Assembly (NCBI GenBank): GCA_963747595.1 | Contig: CAVVFO010000002.1 | Location: 1,426,001 to 1,490,000 of the forward strand | DNA length: 64,000 nt | Origin: Oleiagrimonas sp963747595 | GTDB lineage: Bacteria > Pseudomonadota > Gammaproteobacteria > Xanthomonadales > Rhodanobacteraceae | Direction: 5' to 3' | In this document: piece by piece, positions 45,066 to 52,746 of the stretch | How the letters are laid out: every line of letters begins with the position of its first letter | How positions within the stretch are numbered: position 1 is the stretch's first letter | Made by a program: the position numbers and the translations under genes | Notes under the pieces: model-generated | The model's database searches: none | Told to the model about the DNA's origin: nothing | What the model saw: only the letters and a program-made list of their open reading frames with translations

Positions 45066-46094
45066 ATGAACGTTGCCGTCTGCCATGGGGAAAGTGGCGG
45101 CTGTTCTGTCGGGCCTTTCCCGTTGCCGTGCACCCTGCTTGCCGGGGTGGCGATGCTGTGTGCCCTTCTGGCATGGCCGGCATCGGCACAGGCCGACGGC
45201 TTGTTTCGCTGTACGGGCACGCACGGCGAGACCGTGTTCACCAGCAGCACCAGCGGATACCGGCATTGCCACCGTCTGCGCGGGATGGCTCCGACCGCCC
45301 GGCATCGGCGCGGGCACCTCGCCCCGGCTCACGCGGTGGCGACGGCCACGGCAAAGTCGATGCCCTCGCCCGCAAAGCACCCGCATGCCGCCTCCGGCGG
45401 CCATTGGGTCTACCACCAGAGCGCACCGGGTCGTCCGCTGAAGGACGGCAAAGACACGGATCACACCGCACATCATTCCGGTGCGCGGGTGCTGCGCGGC
45501 GCCGTCTACCGCGTGCAGCACGCCGACGGCACGACCGAATACACCAATGTGCGACCGCCCAGCCTGCATGCGCATGCAGTGAAAACCTTGTTCAGTTACA
45601 TCGCCACTTGCGTTGCATGCGATGTTCGTTCCAACATCGACTGGCATACGGTGCCGTTGCACACGGCCGCGTATGCCATGGCCATTCGTCGCGCTGCTGC
45701 TGAATATGGGGTCAGCACATCGCTGTTGCGAGCGGTCATTCATGCGGAGAGTGCGTTCAATCCGCGTGCGCTGTCGTCAAAGGGGGCCCAGGGTTTGATG
45801 CAGTTGATGCCGAATACAGCCAGCGAGATGGGGATCAGTCATCCCTTCGACGCGGCGCAGAACATCCGTGGCGGCGCCCATTATCTGGCCGAGTTGCTGC
45901 ACGATTTCCACGGCAACGAACGCCTGGCGGCCGCGGCCTACAATGCGGGGCCGCAGGCCGTGCGCAAATATGGCGATGTGCCGCCCTATCCGGAAACCCG
46001 TGTCTACGTGAAACGCGTGGGCATCCTGCGCAAGCGCTACGCCTCGGTGCTGGCCAGCGCGGATCTGGCGCTCGATCATGGACCGGCAGGCTGA
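45066..46094 (+). CDS. Lytic transglycosylase (SLT) with DUF4124-like N-terminal part
   Basis: This 342-residue exported protein has a signal peptide (about 15-42, ending AQA). It is followed by a DUF4124-like segment (DGLFRCTGTHGETVFTS) and a second similar repeat (AVYRVQHADGTTEYTN). The C-terminal half is an SLT domain with the catalytic Glu in HAESAFNPRALS, and GLMQLMPNTA and AAYNAGPQAV. It would cleave peptidoglycan glycan strands in the periplasm. It is divergent from miaB. The His/Ala-rich linker between the domains is low complexity. Confidence 0.9.
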   Translation: MNVAVCHGESGGCSVGPFPLPCTLLAGVAMLCALLAWPASAQADGLFRCTGTHGETVFTSSTSGYRHCHRLRGMAPTARHRRGHLAPAHAVATATAKSMPSPAKHPHAASGGHWVYHQSAPGRPLKDGKDTDHTAHHSGARVLRGAVYRVQHADGTTEYTNVRPPSLHAHAVKTLFSYIATCVACDVRSNIDWHTVPLHTAAYAMAIRRAAAEYGVSTSLLRAVIHAESAFNPRALSSKGAQGLMQLMPNTASEMGISHPFDAAQNIRGGAHYLAELLHDFHGNERLAAAAYNAGPQAVRKYGDVPPYPETRVYVKRVGILRKRYASVLASADLALDHGPAG

Positions 46095-46164
46095 TGTGCT
46101 GATGGGCGACCGCCAGGTTCAGGGCGTTGCGCAACGCCCTCCGCAAGGTCCCGTCGCGGCCGCG

Positions 46165-47403
46165 TCAGCTACCGGCGTTGGCCAGCGTGGACAGCGTCGG
46201 GCGCTTGCCCAGCTTGATCTTGGCGCTGAAGGGCGAGCCATTGCGCAGCCCGGACAGTTGCACCTGCGTCCCGGGCTTCATGGCCGCTTCCACGCGGCGC
46301 AGATCGCTGGGATCGAGAATGGCGTGCTTGCCGATGTTGAGCAGGACGTCCCCTGGCTGCAGGCCCGCCTGGGCCGCTGGCGAACCGGGAAATACATCCG
46401 TCACGTACACACCGCGGGCAGCGGCAGGCAACCCGCTGTCGCTGGCCACCGGCACGTTGCCGTAGTCGATGCCCAGCCAGCCGCGCACCACCTGTCCGTG
46501 GGCAATGATCTGGTCCAGCACGAACTTGGCGGTCTTCACCGGGATGGCGAAACTGATGCCCTCGGCGCCCTTGTTGCCGCTGGTCATGCGGCTGTCGTTG
46601 AGCAGCGCGGTGTTGATGCCGACAAGGTTGCCACGGGCATTGACCAGCGCGCCGCCGGAATTGCCGAAATTGATGGCGGCATCAGTCTGGATGAAATCCT
46701 CGGCGCTGGAAATGGGCAGCTGGCGGCGGATGGCGCTGATGATGCCCATGGTCACGGTCTGACCGATGCCCAGGGGATTGCCGATTGCCAGCACCACGTC
46801 GCCCACCTGGGTGGGGCGTGTGGCGATGTGGATCGCCGGCAGATGACCGGCATCGATCTTCAGCACCGCCAGATCCGTGTCCGGGTCCGAACCGACGACC
46901 TTGGCCTGGGCGACGCGTCCGTCGTACAGCAGTACCTGGATGTTCTGCGCCCCGGCGATGACGTGGTTGTTGGTGATCACGTAACCCCTGGAGTTGAAGA
47001 TTACCCCGGACCCCAGACTCTGCTCGCGCCGTTTGCGCGCGGGACCCGCCGGCATGCCGCCGAACAGGCGCTGCATCAGCGGATCCGGATACAGGCGCAT
47101 GGGCTGCTCCGTGACCAGCTTGTTGGCATAGATGTTGACCACCGAGGGCGCGGCCCGCTGCACCGCGCCGGAATACGATGCTGGCCCCTGCGCCGGTGCC
47201 ACCGGCTGAGCCTTGTGCACGACGGCGACGCTGGTATGCGCGCTGCTGCTGACGGCAGGAGCGGGAGCGGTCTGCACGCCGAAATGCGCACGCAGCATCT
47301 GGCCGCTGTCGGGCCAGAACACGCCGACCACAAATGCGATCGCCAGACCGGCCACGACGAATTTGCCGATGAATGCAAGCGTGCGTGCGGCAGCATTTTT
47401 CAT
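46165..47403 (-). CDS. Trypsin-like periplasmic protease, DegS/AlgW type
   Basis: This 412-residue inner-membrane-anchored serine protease has an N-terminal transmembrane helix (about 8-32), a linker, and a trypsin-like domain with the triad H (NNHVIAG), D (DTDLAVLKID) and S (FGNSGGAL). A single C-terminal PDZ domain follows (about 310-400). One PDZ and a membrane anchor place it with DegS/AlgW, which start the sigma-E envelope-stress cascade, rather than DegP (two PDZ). It is divergent from petA. ATG 47403 is the start. Confidence 0.9.
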   Translation of the reverse strand: MKNAAARTLAFIGKFVVAGLAIAFVVGVFWPDSGQMLRAHFGVQTAPAPAVSSSAHTSVAVVHKAQPVAPAQGPASYSGAVQRAAPSVVNIYANKLVTEQPMRLYPDPLMQRLFGGMPAGPARKRREQSLGSGVIFNSRGYVITNNHVIAGAQNIQVLLYDGRVAQAKVVGSDPDTDLAVLKIDAGHLPAIHIATRPTQVGDVVLAIGNPLGIGQTVTMGIISAIRRQLPISSAEDFIQTDAAINFGNSGGALVNARGNLVGINTALLNDSRMTSGNKGAEGISFAIPVKTAKFVLDQIIAHGQVVRGWLGIDYGNVPVASDSGLPAAARGVYVTDVFPGSPAAQAGLQPGDVLLNIGKHAILDPSDLRRVEAAMKPGTQVQLSGLRNGSPFSAKIKLGKRPTLSTLANAGS

Positions 47404-47602
47404 GACGAAGACATGGGCATGAGAGCACCCGGTGGCGCGAGTCAGTTCGGAAACAATACCGGACCACGGCGCGCGCGCGTGGATCCAGCGCGCCGGGGGC
47501 ATAACCGGTCAAGTGTACGCGTGTTGTTCGATGGTTACATTAACCCGATTCCGGGCGCGACCCCAGAATCGGCACTCCATGACATACGTTTCGGAGAGCC
47601 AG

Positions 47603-48211
47603 ATGGCGCATGATGAAGACCTCGATCACGGCCGACGCCGATTCCTCACCGTGGCCACGTCCGTGGTCGGTGGTGCGGGAGTCATCGCCGCGGCCGTGCC
47701 GTTTATCGAATCGTGGGCGCCCAGCGCACGCGCCAAGGCCGCCGGCGCACCGGTGGTCGCGGATATCAGCAAGATCGAATCCGGGCAGATGGTGAAATAC
47801 GGCTGGCGCGGGGTACCGGTGTTCGTCGTCAACCGCACCAAGGCGCAGGTCGCGACGCTGTCCACGCCCGACGTGGAGAACCGGCTGAAGGATCCCAAGT
47901 GTCAGCAGACCAGTCAGCAGCCGGCGTATGCAAAGAACGTGCATCGCTCGATCAAGCCCGAGTGGCTGGTGATGATCGGCATCTGCACGCATCTGGGCTG
48001 CGTCCCTGACTACGTGGGTGACATCAAGCCCGAACCGTTCGATCCCGACTGGAAGAGCGGCTTTTTCTGCCCCTGCCACAAGTCGCGCTACGACATCGCC
48101 GGGCGCGTCTATCAGGGCGTGCCGGCGCCGCTGAACATGGTGATACCGCCATATCACTTCATGGACGACACCCACGTGCAGATCGGCGTCGATCCGAAGG
48201 GGGCCGCGTGA
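47603..48211 (+). CDS. petA: Ubiquinol-cytochrome c reductase, Rieske iron-sulfur subunit
   Basis: This 202-residue subunit of cytochrome bc1 has a Tat-type N-terminal anchor (GRRRFLTVATSVVGGAG). The [2Fe-2S] site is CTHLGC and CPCHKSRYD. It moves electrons from ubiquinol to cytochrome c1. GGAGAGCC precedes ATG 47603. The stop overlaps the petB start (TGATG), and petC and the sspAB genes follow in the same direction. Confidence 0.95.
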   Translation: MAHDEDLDHGRRRFLTVATSVVGGAGVIAAAVPFIESWAPSARAKAAGAPVVADISKIESGQMVKYGWRGVPVFVVNRTKAQVATLSTPDVENRLKDPKCQQTSQQPAYAKNVHRSIKPEWLVMIGICTHLGCVPDYVGDIKPEPFDPDWKSGFFCPCHKSRYDIAGRVYQGVPAPLNMVIPPYHFMDDTHVQIGVDPKGAA

Positions 48212-49503
48212 TGAACAAGCTGACCGGATGGTTCAATGCGCGCGCACCGGGGCTGGCCCCCGTGTATCGCAAGCACATGACCGAGTATTACGCACCGAAG
48301 AATTTCAACTTCATGTATTTCTTCGGCTCACTGGCCATGCTGGTGCTGGTCAACCAGATCATCACCGGCATCTTCCTGACCATGTACTACAAGCCCAGCG
48401 CCGAAGACGTGCTGCCCGGCATGTCCGCCGCGTTCGCCTCGGTGCAGTACATCATGCGCGATGTCGACTGGGGCTGGCTGATCCGCTACATGCACACCAC
48501 GGGTGCCTCGATGTTCTTCGTGGTGGTGTATCTGCACATGTTCCGCGGGCTGATGTACGGCTCGTACAAGAAGCCGCGTGAGCTGGTCTGGCTGCTGGGC
48601 ATGCTGATCTTCCTCGCGCTGATGGCCGAAGCCTTCATGGGCTATGTGCTGCCCTGGGGCAACATGTCGTTCTGGGGCGCCAAGGTGATCATCAACCTGT
48701 TCGGTGCCGTTCCGGTGGTGGGCAAGGGGCTGATGCACTGGATCATGGGCGATTTCCTGCCCGCCGATGCCACGCTCAACCGCTTCTTCGCATTGCACGT
48801 GATCGCCCTGCCGCTGGTACTGCTGCTGCTGGTGGTACTGCATCTGGCAGCACTGCACGAAGTGGGCTCGAACAACCCGGATGGCGTGGAGATCAAGCAG
48901 GTCAAGGACGAGCAGGGCCACCCGCGCGACGGCATCCCGTTCCACCCGTACTACACCGTGAAGGACCTGATGGGCGTTGGCGTGTTCCTGATCCTGTGCG
49001 CCTTCATCATCTTCTACGCCCCCAGCATGGGCGGCTGGTTCCTGGAGCATGACAACGCCATTCCTGCCAATCATCTGGTGACGCCGGCGGCCATCAAGCC
49101 GGTGTGGTACTTCACGCCCTTCTACGCGATCTTGCGCATGATTCCGGCGAAATTGCCGGGCGTGATCCTGATGTTCCTGTCCATCGCGGTGCTGTTCCTG
49201 GTGCCTTGGCTGGATCGCGGCAAGGTGAAATCGGTGCGATACCGCGGCACCGGCTACAGGATCGCCCTGATCGTGTTCGCGATCGCATTCCTCTCGCTGG
49301 GGCTGGTGGGCGCCGACGTCGTGGCCGAAGCCATCCCCGACCTGCTGGGACCCAAGGTGGATGTCACGACGTGGGAGCTGGCGTTCGGCCGCATCATGAC
49401 CCTGGCCTATTTCGGGTTCTTCGTTTTCCTCTGGGTCTATACATTTTTCGGCTTGGAAAAGACCAAGCCGGTGCCGGAGCGGGTGACCACACATGCAGAA
49501 TAA
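48211..49503 (+). CDS. petB: Cytochrome b of the bc1 complex
   Basis: This 430-residue integral membrane protein has about eight to nine helices. The N-terminal part has the haem-ligand helices (MHTTGASMFFVVVYLHMFRGL and later FALHVIALPLVLLLLVVLHL), and the Qo-site region follows (a PEWY-like motif appears as KPVWYFTPF). It holds haems bL and bH. ATG 48211 overlaps the petA stop; a GTG one codon upstream is unlikely. petC overlaps its 3' end by 11 bp. Confidence 0.95.
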   Translation: MNKLTGWFNARAPGLAPVYRKHMTEYYAPKNFNFMYFFGSLAMLVLVNQIITGIFLTMYYKPSAEDVLPGMSAAFASVQYIMRDVDWGWLIRYMHTTGASMFFVVVYLHMFRGLMYGSYKKPRELVWLLGMLIFLALMAEAFMGYVLPWGNMSFWGAKVIINLFGAVPVVGKGLMHWIMGDFLPADATLNRFFALHVIALPLVLLLLVVLHLAALHEVGSNNPDGVEIKQVKDEQGHPRDGIPFHPYYTVKDLMGVGVFLILCAFIIFYAPSMGGWFLEHDNAIPANHLVTPAAIKPVWYFTPFYAILRMIPAKLPGVILMFLSIAVLFLVPWLDRGKVKSVRYRGTGYRIALIVFAIAFLSLGLVGADVVAEAIPDLLGPKVDVTTWELAFGRIMTLAYFGFFVFLWVYTFFGLEKTKPVPERVTTHAE

Positions 49504-50245
49504 GCAACGCTTCATGTCATGCCTGTGCGCTCTGGCGCTGCTGCTGGGCTCGGGCGCGGCGGTGGCTGCCGAAGGTGGCGGCGCGCTGATGTCGGTGCAG
49601 ACCAACATGGGCGACAAGGCCCAGCTGCAACGCGGGGCGCGCCTGTTCTTCAACTATTGCGTGGGGTGCCACTCCCTGCACTACGAGCGCTATTCGCGCA
49701 TGGCGCGGGACCTGGGACTGAGCCAGGGCGACGTGATGAAGAACCTGAACTTCACCGGCGCACGTTTCCGCAGCACCATCGACTCGGCCATGCCGGGGGC
49801 GGACGCCAAGACCTGGTTCGGCAAGGCGCCGCCGGATCTGTCACTGGAGGTCCAGGCAAAGGGCACGGACTGGGTCTACAGCTACCTCAACTCGTTTTAT
49901 CTGGACCCGTCACGCCCCGTTGGCTGGAACAACACGGTGTTCCCCAATGCCTCCATGCCGTTCCCGTTGTGGACGCTGCAGGGCATCCAGGTGCCGGTCA
50001 TGGGGAAAAAAGGGCCGGACGACGACAAGGCCCCCATCGACCACCTGAAACTTGCCCGGCACGGACAGATGACGCTTTCGCAATACCACGATGCCACCCG
50101 CGACCTGACCGCGTTCCTGCAATACGTGTCCGAACCGGCCGCCCTGATACGGTACGGCATGGGGGTCTGGGTGATTCTGTTCCTCGTGCTGTTCACGCTT
50201 CTGGCGTGGGCGCTCAAGCACGAATACTGGAAGGACGTGCACTGA
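49493..50245 (+). CDS. petC: Cytochrome c1
   Basis: This 250-residue haem c protein has a signal peptide (ending AVAA), the haem-binding CVGCHSLHYERYSRMARDL, a distal Met candidate in the NASMPFPLW region, and a C-terminal membrane anchor (about 222-242). It completes the three-subunit bc1 complex. It overlaps petB by 11 bases, so translation is coupled. sspA starts 58 bp downstream. Confidence 0.95.
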   Translation: MQNKQRFMSCLCALALLLGSGAAVAAEGGGALMSVQTNMGDKAQLQRGARLFFNYCVGCHSLHYERYSRMARDLGLSQGDVMKNLNFTGARFRSTIDSAMPGADAKTWFGKAPPDLSLEVQAKGTDWVYSYLNSFYLDPSRPVGWNNTVFPNASMPFPLWTLQGIQVPVMGKKGPDDDKAPIDHLKLARHGQMTLSQYHDATRDLTAFLQYVSEPAALIRYGMGVWVILFLVLFTLLAWALKHEYWKDVH

Positions 50246-50303
50246 TGCCGCATATGCATCTTGCGCTCCGCTACGCATCCGGCTCGCGGACAGAGGGGGA
50301 GTA

Positions 50304-50936
50304 ATGGCCATCATGGATCAGAGTGCGCGTTCGCGCACCATATTGACGTTGTATACCTCGCCGGATGCCGTGCAGTGCCACCGCACGCGCCTGGTGCTGG
50401 CGGCCAAGGGCGTCAGCTACGAACGCGAGATCATCACCTCCGTCGAACCACCGGAGGATCTGCTGGATCTCAACCCCTACGGCGACACGCCCACCCTGGT
50501 GGACCGCGACCTGGTGCTCTACGACGCCACGGTGGTCTGCGAGTACGTGGATGAGCGCTATCCGCATCCGCCGCTGATGCCCATCGATCCGCTGTCGCGG
50601 GCACGCCTGCGTCTGGCCATGGTGCGCATCGAGCTGGACTGGCTGCCACTAATCGACGAAATCCTGGAAGGTGGGCGCGGCGCCGAGTCGGCGCGCAAGC
50701 AGCTGCGCGAGCAATTGCTGACTTCGCTGCCGTTGTTCAAGGCCTCCACGTTCTTCCTCAATCCGGAGATGAGTCTGGCCGATTGCCTGGTGGCGCCAAT
50801 CATCTGGCGCCTGCCGATGCTGGGCGTGGACCTGGGGCGCGAAGGCAAGTCGATCAACGATTACGGCGAGCGCATCTTTCGCAGCAAGGGCTTTACGCGT
50901 AGCCTGACGGCTGAAGAAAAAGCCATGCGTGAGTGA
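50304..50936 (+). CDS. sspA: Stringent starvation protein A (GST-fold)
   Basis: This 210-residue protein has a thioredoxin-like N-terminal domain (TLYTSPDAVQCHRTRLVLAAKG) and an all-helical C-terminal domain. SspA binds RNA polymerase and alters transcription under stress; GST activity is usually absent. GAGGGGGAG precedes the ATG. sspB follows three bases after the stop, and both trail petABC, an order common in beta- and gammaproteobacteria. Confidence 0.92.
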   Translation: MAIMDQSARSRTILTLYTSPDAVQCHRTRLVLAAKGVSYEREIITSVEPPEDLLDLNPYGDTPTLVDRDLVLYDATVVCEYVDERYPHPPLMPIDPLSRARLRLAMVRIELDWLPLIDEILEGGRGAESARKQLREQLLTSLPLFKASTFFLNPEMSLADCLVAPIIWRLPMLGVDLGREGKSINDYGERIFRSKGFTRSLTAEEKAMRE

Positions 50937-50939
50937 TTC

Positions 50940-51380
50940 GTGACCGAGAATACCCCCCCAAGCGGCATGACGCCGAACCGCCCCTACCTGCTGCGCGCCA
51001 TCTACGACTGGATCAGCGACAACGGCCTGACACCGTACGTCCTGGTCGATGCCACCCAGGCCGGCGTGGATGTCCCGCAGCAATCGATCAAGGATGGCCA
51101 GATCGTGCTGAACCTGGCCGTGCAGGCCGTGAAGAACCTCGATCTCGGCGATGATCGCATCAGCTTCTCCGCGCGCTTCGGCGGCGTCAGCCGGCAGATC
51201 GTGGTGCCGATGCAGGCCCTGCTGGCCATCTACGCGCAGGAAAACGGCCAGGGCATGATGTTTCCGGTGGAAGAAGACAATGGCCCGCCGCCCGATGGCA
51301 CATCGGCCGACGATACTGCCCCTGCCGACGACAAGAAGCCGGAACGTCGCAGCGGCGCGCATCTGCGAGTGGTCAAGTAG
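50940..51380 (+). CDS. sspB: ClpXP adaptor / specificity-enhancing factor SspB
   Basis: This 146-residue adaptor delivers ssrA-tagged proteins to ClpXP. The folded domain (about 12-115; PYLLRAIYDWISDNG..TPYVLVD, then FSARFGGVSRQIVVPMQALLAIYA) binds tags, and a flexible acidic tail ends in the ClpX-binding HLRVVK. The start is GTG 50940, three bases after sspA; ATG 50967 (MTPNRPY) is the alternative. Confidence 0.92.
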   Translation: MTENTPPSGMTPNRPYLLRAIYDWISDNGLTPYVLVDATQAGVDVPQQSIKDGQIVLNLAVQAVKNLDLGDDRISFSARFGGVSRQIVVPMQALLAIYAQENGQGMMFPVEEDNGPPPDGTSADDTAPADDKKPERRSGAHLRVVK

Positions 51381-51409
51381 CGCAGGTTCAGTTCGGGCGG
51401 CGCGCTTGC

Positions 51410-51430
51410 GGCCGCCGCCCGCCGGCGGCC
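51410..51430. terminator. GC-rich hairpin between convergent sspB and DUF3301 gene
   Basis: An 8-bp perfect stem GGCCGCCG / CGGCGGCC with a 5-base loop lies in the 51-bp gap. There is no T tract. It may act on both strands. Confidence 0.35.
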
Positions 51431-51431
51431 G

Positions 51432-51836
51432 TCAGTGCAACTGTCGCCGCCGACGATGCGACTCCAGATCGATGACGGGAGAGGCGCCGCCGGTCGTCCG
51501 GGGCACCGTCGCCTCCTGCGCGGCGCGATCCTCGGCCGATTGCGGCAGAGCGCTGCCGCACAGTCTCCCGGCCACGATCCACAAGTGCCCCGGGTGCCGG
51601 TCGTCGCCATCCAGGCTCACTTCGAATCCGTAGCGTCGCTCGAGGTGCAGCATGCCGTCATCGGCGCGGCGCAACCGCAGGCCACTCAAACCCACGGTCT
51701 GATCCAGCAGCTGCATGCCGCGCCGTTCGCACAGATGTCTGGCCATGCGCAGCGCACGCTCGCGCTGGCGCATCGCATCGAGCGCGAGCCCCACGAGCAG
51801 CATTGCCGCCAGCACAATCAACCATTGCGTCACCAT
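51432..51836 (-). CDS. DUF3301 family membrane-anchored protein
   Basis: This 134-residue protein has one N-terminal helix (about 5-22, QWLIVLAAMLLVGLALD). A soluble domain with RRYGFEVSLDGDDRHPGHLWIVAGRL fits DUF3301, and the tail is His/Arg-rich. The function is unknown. It lies next to nadC (46 bp) in the same direction. Confidence 0.78.
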   Translation of the reverse strand: MVTQWLIVLAAMLLVGLALDAMRQRERALRMARHLCERRGMQLLDQTVGLSGLRLRRADDGMLHLERRYGFEVSLDGDDRHPGHLWIVAGRLCGSALPQSAEDRAAQEATVPRTTGGASPVIDLESHRRRRQLH

Positions 51837-51882
51837 GCCCCAAGTGTGGGGTCCGTCGCGACAAGCGGCAAGTGCTTGGCGA

Positions 51883-52746
51883 TCAATCCAACTCCACGCG
51901 CATGGAGAGGTCCACGGCGCGTACGTGCTTGGTCAGCGCACCGACGGAGATGAAATCCACGCCCAGCCGGGCGATCTCGCCAAGCTGCGACAGGTGCACG
52001 TTGCCGGACACTTCCAGCGGTATCCGGCCCGCGCTGCATTCCACCGCCTCGCGCATCATGTGGGGGGTGAATTCATCCAGCATGATGCGATCCACGCCCG
52101 CGTCCAGTGCAATCTCCAGCTCCTCCAGCGACTCCACTTCCACCTCGAGCAACGCATCGGGGTGCTGGCGGCGTGCCGCTGTGACGGCTGCGCCGACGCC
52201 ACCGGCCGCGGCGATATGGTTTTCCTTGATCAGCATGGCATCGAACAGGCCGATGCGATGATTGTGCCCACCACCGCAACGCACTGCATATTTCTGTGCC
52301 ATGCGCAGCCCCGGAAGGGTCTTGCGCGTGTCCAGCAAGCGCGTGGCTGTCCCCTGCAACGCATCGACATGACGCGCCGTGACAGTGGCAGTTCCCGACA
52401 GGAGCTGTAGGAAATTCAGTGCGCTGCGCTCGCCGCTGACCAGCGCCCTGGCACGCCCTTCCAGGTCGCACAACACGGCCCCTGCCTCGACGTGCTGGCC
52501 CTCTTTCACATGCCAGTGGATCTGCAGATCGGCATCAAGCACATGAAAACAGCGGTCGAACCACGGGCGCCCCGCAACGACGGCATCCTCGCGGCAAATG
52601 ACCCGGGCGCGTGCCCGCGCCTGTTGCGGCAAGAGGTCCGCCGTCAGATCACCACCGCCCAGATCTTCCTCGAGGGCCGCGACTACATCGCACGCTACGC
52701 GCTCGGCGTCCGGGGGCGCCGGCAATGGATTCTGGAGAAGCGCCAT
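51883..52746 (-). CDS. nadC: Quinolinate phosphoribosyltransferase (decarboxylating)
   Basis: This 287-residue enzyme makes nicotinate mononucleotide in NAD synthesis. Family segments include EDLGGGDLTADLL, SGERSALNFLQLLSGTAT, the active-site DTRKTLPGLR, and KENHIAAAGG. The start codon overlaps the DUF1631 stop by one base, so they are co-translated. nadE lies further along the same strand, but is not in this operon. Confidence 0.94.
   Translation of the reverse strand: MALLQNPLPAPPDAERVACDVVAALEEDLGGGDLTADLLPQQARARARVICREDAVVAGRPWFDRCFHVLDADLQIHWHVKEGQHVEAGAVLCDLEGRARALVSGERSALNFLQLLSGTATVTARHVDALQGTATRLLDTRKTLPGLRMAQKYAVRCGGGHNHRIGLFDAMLIKENHIAAAGGVGAAVTAARRQHPDALLEVEVESLEELEIALDAGVDRIMLDEFTPHMMREAVECSAGRIPLEVSGNVHLSQLGEIARLGVDFISVGALTKHVRAVDLSMRVELD

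Noticed and set aside
43572..45743. 723-codon frame for MiaB
   Set aside because: Only the last 448 codons match MiaB; the upstream part is antisense to the lytic transglycosylase.
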